DNA from: Symbiodinium natans
Taxonomy: Eukaryota; Sar; Dinophyceae; Suessiales; Symbiodiniaceae
Reading direction: 5' to 3'
Length of the DNA: 62,000 bases
Assembly (NCBI GenBank): GCA_905221605.1
Contig: CAJNDS010000075.1
Coordinates: 27,501 to 89,500 of the forward strand
In this document: piece after piece, positions 57,091 to 62,000 of the stretch
How the letters are laid out: each line of letters starts with the position of its first letter
Numbering within the stretch: the first letter of the stretch is position 1
Made by a program: the position numbers and the translations under genes
Notes under the pieces: model-generated
The model's input: only the letters and a program-made list of their open reading frames with translations
What the model was told of the DNA's origin: nothing
The model's database searches: none

Positions 57091-60000
57091 ATGAAGTTTC
57101 AGGTCCCCTCGCTTCGGACGCTGCGCGCGCTGGCCACTGGAAGCTCTTCGGGAAGCAAGGCCGAACTCAGGAGTTTAGATGAGTTTAGGGCCGAGTGATG
57201 CCGGTGCCATGTAGCAAGATAGGTGGAATGGGCGTGATCGCCAGCACATCTGGCTGGTTGACAATTCACGGCTTGCTAACGTCTTCACTCACAGTCCACT
57301 GTCACGCAGTACCGTGCAGCTTGTGCTGTTTGTCGGGCCTCATGCTGGTGCGTACACTCGAAACCCTGAACTCCCCCAAAGCCTGAGCCTCCGTGCAAAT
57401 CTGTTAATGTGTTTTCCAATCGGCTCAACGGACGCAGGCCAAAACGCTGGCTGAAGCAGCGGCTGTCCCACCCGAGCGCAATCGGAACTTCAGCCCCTGG
57501 ATTGTGGTTAGAGTTGGCGGTCTGGGGTTTGCGGTCTTCGAGTTTGGCAAGCAAAAGGGAAATGAACAAACGGGAAGAATGATTTTCTTGTGGCTTCCGA
57601 ATCCTTGTGCTGCAAACCCAAAGAGCCGGCAACATGAGGCCCTGTCAACTCTGCCTTAATCCGCATTAGAGGATTGTAAGGATATCCTTTAAACTCTAGT
57701 TGATGTGGACGCCGAAGCCCCATGCTTCAGAGGTATCATTGCGCACGTGGACCACGGCAAAAGCACGCTCTGCGACCGCCTCCTCCAATCCTGCGGCTCC
57801 TGGACGGGCTTTAGGGGAGTGTAGGGTTTCTCGTTTTGAGATCCGTGGTTGCTAGGGCCATAGGATTGGCTCGCGCGTTTAGACTCATGTTGGCAGGGAT
57901 GGGGCTTTCTTTTTGCTGCAACCCAGCACACCCGAGCCTTCAAGCCTTTTTCATCTCGAGTCCTACATCCAGTGCTCAACCCTAGCAAGGCGTGATCCCG
58001 GCAAATGCACCGGATCAGTTCTTGGATGGCCTCGAGGCGGGCCATTAGGTGTAAGGATTCCTTTTTTTCCGTCTAAGTGTGAGGCTGAGTTTGGGGCTTG
58101 TGGTTGCGAAAGCACTCCATGTTGTCGCGTAGAATGCTTTGTGTCTTTTTCGTTTCGGGTTTATTATCGCCTTCTATCACTGCTTCACGAGGTGAGGGCC
58201 AAGTTGCTTAAGGGCATCAGCTAGACGGTTCACTTGACTCGTTGCCCTTAAACCTTGGGCTCCTGTGGCATGAGCATGCATGAGCTTTGTGGGGCGTGAC
58301 CAGATCAACACTACCCTCGATTCTTCACCCTACGGCTCGAGTTTGCGATGACCTCCAGGGTGTTGACCTCCAGGGTGTGATGCTCGCGACCTTGAATCCT
58401 CACGGACATCAAGCCACTCACAAGTCCCGAATCCCGAAACTCCCGAAGCTCCCGAAACTCCCAAACCTTTCAGCCCCGAAGCCTTCCATGAGGTGGAGCG
58501 CGAGCGGGGCATCACAGTCAAGGCCAGGGCAGCGGCGCTTGCGCTTCAGCGGGTTTACGGGGAGTTTGCGGGTTTTTCCAGGTTTACGGGTTTACGGGTT
58601 CAGACTTTGTGCGTTTTTCCTCTTTTTTCCCTTGCAGTCGAAGAGGCGTTGCTCGCTAGACATGGTGAAGCGCACAAGGGACAAGCTCACTCACGTAGTT
58701 TCCGCGTCATGGCACCAAGCTTCGGCTCTAGTTTGCGTGCACCAGGATGTTGTGTCTCCCGTCCTGGCTTAGACGACGATCGCTTTGAGAGAGGTTTCCG
58801 GGTTTGGGGGTTTAGGGTTTTGCTTTCAGAACCAGCGATAGGAAGAATCTGCTACATGTCAGGAGAGGCCGTCAACTCCGGGTTGGTTTAAGTTTAAGCT
58901 CACCACCCTGTCACGTCAGCTCTCGTAAGGGCAATAAGCTAACTTCCCTGAGCCCTGAGGCGCAAACCTGCTCCATGCTGGTCCGGTCTGAGAAGGATGG
59001 GCAGCAATACTTGCTCAACCTGTTCCTTGTCTGGCACAAGACCGCTCGGGGTTCAACTAAGTCGCCCAACCCCAAACCGCCTAAACAGGCCTTAAAAGGG
59101 CATCCAAAACTTAAGCTGCTCAGCTGCACTTGCCTAAGTCTTCGGTTGGCGATGGCCCCTCCCCTCCTCCGCCCCTCCCTTAAAACGTGTGCAAGTTGTC
59201 CTTTATTGCGCTAAATCTAAATCCACATTCCTAGGCCCCGCCCCCACTCGCCGAGGATCGACACGCCTGGGCATGTCGATTTCTCATACGAGGCACAACT
59301 TTTCCCCAGAGCAGTTCAGGCTTCAGAGGGGTTCATACGAGGCCACCAAGAGCTTTCAGGTGTCGGTTCAGGATTTAGGGCTTGGGGCTTCGGGATTGAG
59401 AGTTCTGGAATGAGGGCTCAGAGCACTTCCGGCAGCACGACATCTCGAACGATGAAGTTGTGTTTTACGTTGAGGGTTGAGGGTGCCGTGCATAGAGGCT
59501 CGGGGTTGAACTTAGGGTGCTACTTCTAAAGCGACAATGACAGGAAGAACCCAGTTCGTACACCAAGCCGTGAATGACTGTTTGCACCATTGAAGTCTCA
59601 CCACTTCGCCCCCTGCAAATCCGTGCAAGGTGTCGCGCTCGCTCCATGCATGCCAGGGAGCCGTGCTGCTCTGCGACGCAGTGCAAGGCTGGGGCACAAG
59701 CCCAGTCAGCTGTAGCCAGCCCTGAAAGTTATTTGAAAAACTGAAGTTGCCCTCAAGCAAAAGAAGCCTCAACAGTTGGACCTCTGAAAAGCAGGGGCCA
59801 GCACGATAGGGCGAGTCGCAATGCCCTCTGCCAGCGCTCGGATCTGGCCATACTTGCTGGTGCGCATCCTGTGCCAAAGCTGACGGAGTCCAGTGAGTGC
59901 GATTGAGTGAGCAAACAGGAACATAAATTATGATAAGAGCCAAAGTCAAAAACATGGCATTTTTTTCGTTTCACATGAGCCCTTAGTACTGGACAGGCTT

Positions 60001-60373
60001 AGACAGAGATTGACCGGAAGCTTTGCCAACACCGCCGTGTTTGTGGATTCAACGAGTTCTCTCATTTTCTCGGTTCGGGATGCTCGCCGTGGTCTTCGGA
60101 AGAAGCCATCTGATCCCCACAGGCTCACAATTAGGTCAGCCGGCCAACTCAGAGGAGCGCTTGACATCGCAGCTGACAGGTTCCGAGTCCGTAACCCTGA
60201 CCGACAGGCCAATGCAGGCTCGTCCCAAACCCTCAACCCCCACCACCCACCCCAAACCTCTGAAGTCTAAATTCGAAGCTCCAATACCCAAACCCTCTGA
60301 ATACTCAAGCCGTGAACCACAGACTCCTCTCACGAGAGGCATCCAGGCCCAGACCGTGTCGACTTTCCATCAG
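57091..60373 (+). CDS. GUF1: LepA/EF4/GUF1 translation GTPase, 5' part (mitochondrial-type)
   Basis: A ribosome-bound GTPase that promotes back-translocation or assists elongation in bacteria and organelles. Start ATG 57091 gives a presequence without acidic residues (MKFQVPSLRTLRALATGSSS), typical of mitochondrial import. Exons: 57091-57159, 57438-57492, 57733 to about 57797, 58493-58522, 58960-59021, 59256-59292, 59630-59687 and 60339-60373. Motifs: RNFS joined to IIAHVDHGKSTL (G1), VERERGITVK (G2), AQTCSMLV, QQYLLNL joined to IDTPGHVDFSYE (G3), VSRSLHACQGAVLLCDAVQ, and GIQAQTVSTFHQ. VERERGITVKAQT is characteristic of LepA and separates it from EF-G and EF-Tu. A short exon between 57797 and 58493 is missing. 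Seven of the eight introns seen have GC or uncertain donors. The rest of the protein (G4 NKID onward) was not found before the window end. Confidence 0.88.
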
Positions 60374-62000
60374 GCTACCTGATGCAGGTTTGGGTTGTCG
60401 GTTGTCGGCTTTGGGACGGGCTGGGGGTTGGTTTTGAGGTTGCCTGGTCTGAGCCACCGACAAGGTTTCAAGTAGCTTTTGCTGGGATCTTGGCATGTCT
60501 TGGTCTCATGAGGCTCCGGACTCAGTATCGTGATTTCTGATGCGTTGCACTGGCCCTGGCACGCGTGCAACGTTTTTGTGGGTCGCGTGACATCCGCAAT
60601 AGCCTTGCCCCGCTGTGTCGGCAACAATGATGTGCTTTCGACGTGTGTGGGAACCATGTTATCCCCGATGGTGGCTCGATCTGGCCAGCCTGCCAACCGG
60701 TTGCTGGGAGGCCTTCGTGAGACAAGGATGCTCCTGGCATCATTCCGCAGGCCGAAGCCTTGCCTTTGCCGGCCTTTTCCTGCGCAATGCTGCAGAACAG
60801 CTGCTGCAGTTGTGCTCGCCGTGGTGCCCCACACCTTCACTTTTGATGCGCATGCGGCAGAACTCTGGAAGTGGGTATCACATGTCGACTTGTCGACCAG
60901 TTTGACAACTGGCTTCGACTACGTGCCACCGTCCCTGGCTGCCTAGCTCTTGCTTCGTATGTTGTGTGCGCATTGACACCTTTTCCGATTTCGGCGTCCT
61001 GTGCTTCATTCTGTTAGCGAAAACCTGAGCAAAACGCAACTTAGCGGCTGAGCGTTGTATTGCACACCGGCGCAAGCCAGCCATTTCTAGCTAGACAAAT
61101 TGTTTGCACCGCATGCACAGTAAAATGGGCATGTCCTGCTTCCTGTGCTGCGAGCATGCGACCATACGAAGGAGTCGATGATTAGTAGAGGCCCCACTGT
61201 GCGGTGCCGCAGATCGAGCGCCCCAAAAGCTTGAACAACACCGTGTGCGTCGCGGGTAGGGTTCTGTGAAGCTGTTTCACACTTTCAAAGCCAGCCTTCG
61301 ATGTCAGGCTTTCGAAGCGGATCTCGAGGTGCTCTGTGCCCTGAGCAAGGTGCAGGGTTGTGCTCTTGAGTGTGTTTTGGGAGTTCTCAGGCAAGGCTGG
61401 CCGCGTTAGCCGTGTTAGCCTGAAGGGGGGGCCTGGGCTCCTGGGCAACAAAGACGTGAAGTCGCGTTTTTTTGGTTGTATTTCCTCGAGGCCAGGCAGG
61501 TGCAAGTGTTTTTGATATTGAGGGCAGTTGTGAGGGGTCCATAGGACGGGTGAAAGGTTGTAATGTTGGACTCGTTAGTATCCAGGGGTCCCCCCCCCTC
61601 AGACAATTTTGGGGTTTTCGGGGATCCTCTATAGGCTGGGACGTGGGGGCTGGGGGTAGGGCGGCTAGGGGTCAAGGGTTGAGGGGAAGCCTTGATGCTT
61701 GAGGGTCTAAGCTTTCCAGGCCGTGTAGCTCCCTGGCCAGGGGGGCTGCGGATTTGTGCGGGTAGCCGAAACAATTTACTAAAAGCGAATCAGGGCGGCT
61801 CGTTCTCCCTTGGAAAACTGTTTGGGGGCCTGTTTCGTAAAGAAATTTGAAAAAGGAAATTCAAGAAAGCCAGACACCATTTACGGTTCTGAGTTATAAG
61901 TTATAAATGAGAAATTATGAGTGATAAGTACGTTAATTAAACAAAAGTATCAAGTCGCAAGTCGGAAGTTAGACGTCGTAAGTTATAAGTTGTACGCCGT
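60374..62000 (+). other. Probable GUF1 intron(s) and downstream DNA
   Basis: No exon for the next expected GUF1 motif (the NKID box) was recognised. Frames at 60530-60946 and on the minus strand lack domains. The last 150 bases are AT-rich with repeated TAAGTTATAAG-like words. Confidence 0.4.

Noticed and set aside
60530-60946. 138-codon + frame as a GUF1 exon
   Set aside because: It has no motif of the LepA family and does not continue the GIQAQTVSTFHQ exon.

Overview
The window is nuclear DNA of a dinoflagellate. The clearest evidence is at 18351-18370, where the sequence GTAGCCATTTTGGCTCAAG matches the conserved core of the dinoflagellate trans-spliced leader (DinoSL). The gene structure agrees: genes are cut into many short exons, the introns very often begin with GC or GA instead of GT, and all recognisable host genes lie on the + strand. 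I cannot decide the genus from the sequence.

Layout. 1-5487 is the 3' part of a non-LTR retrotransposon (LINE A). Its product carries a reverse transcriptase, a row of Cys/His zinc knuckles and, unexpectedly, a complete ubiquitin-specific protease domain. The element ends in about 550 bp of (TAG)n. About 9.9-30.9 kb is a calcium-dependent protein kinase (CDPK) gene in more than 25 small exons, with a Ser/Thr kinase domain, an autoinhibitory junction and four EF-hands. One 10.8-kb intron, just before the last helix of the kinase domain, holds a second LINE (LINE B, 18351-about 27058). LINE B starts with the spliced-leader relict, has an ORF1 (coiled coil), an ORF2 (APE-type endonuclease plus reverse transcriptase) and a long Pro/Gln-rich downstream region, and ends in a GC-rich hairpin followed by (GA)n. 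Related hairpins next to microsatellites upstream and at 42.3 kb suggest a family of insertions that target or carry simple repeats.

32.35-36.92 kb is a seven-exon secreted or vacuolar pepsin-type aspartic protease. About 38.3-48.7 kb is a coiled-coil gene whose exons match the outer dynein arm docking complex family (CCDC63/CCDC114, ODA-DC2-like), needed for flagellar dynein. 57.09-60.37 kb holds the 5' half of a LepA/EF4/GUF1 translation GTPase with a mitochondrial-type presequence; its remaining exons were not found in the window or lie beyond it.

The host genes have no evident functional link (Ca2+ signalling, proteolysis, flagellar motility, organellar translation). Their common orientation fits the unidirectional gene arrays known in dinoflagellates. 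Introns and intergenic DNA are full of degenerate CCCTAAA/TTTAGGG-like words, simple repeats and short tandem repeats. Exon ends given here come from reading frame, family homology and AG acceptors, so single-base errors are possible.
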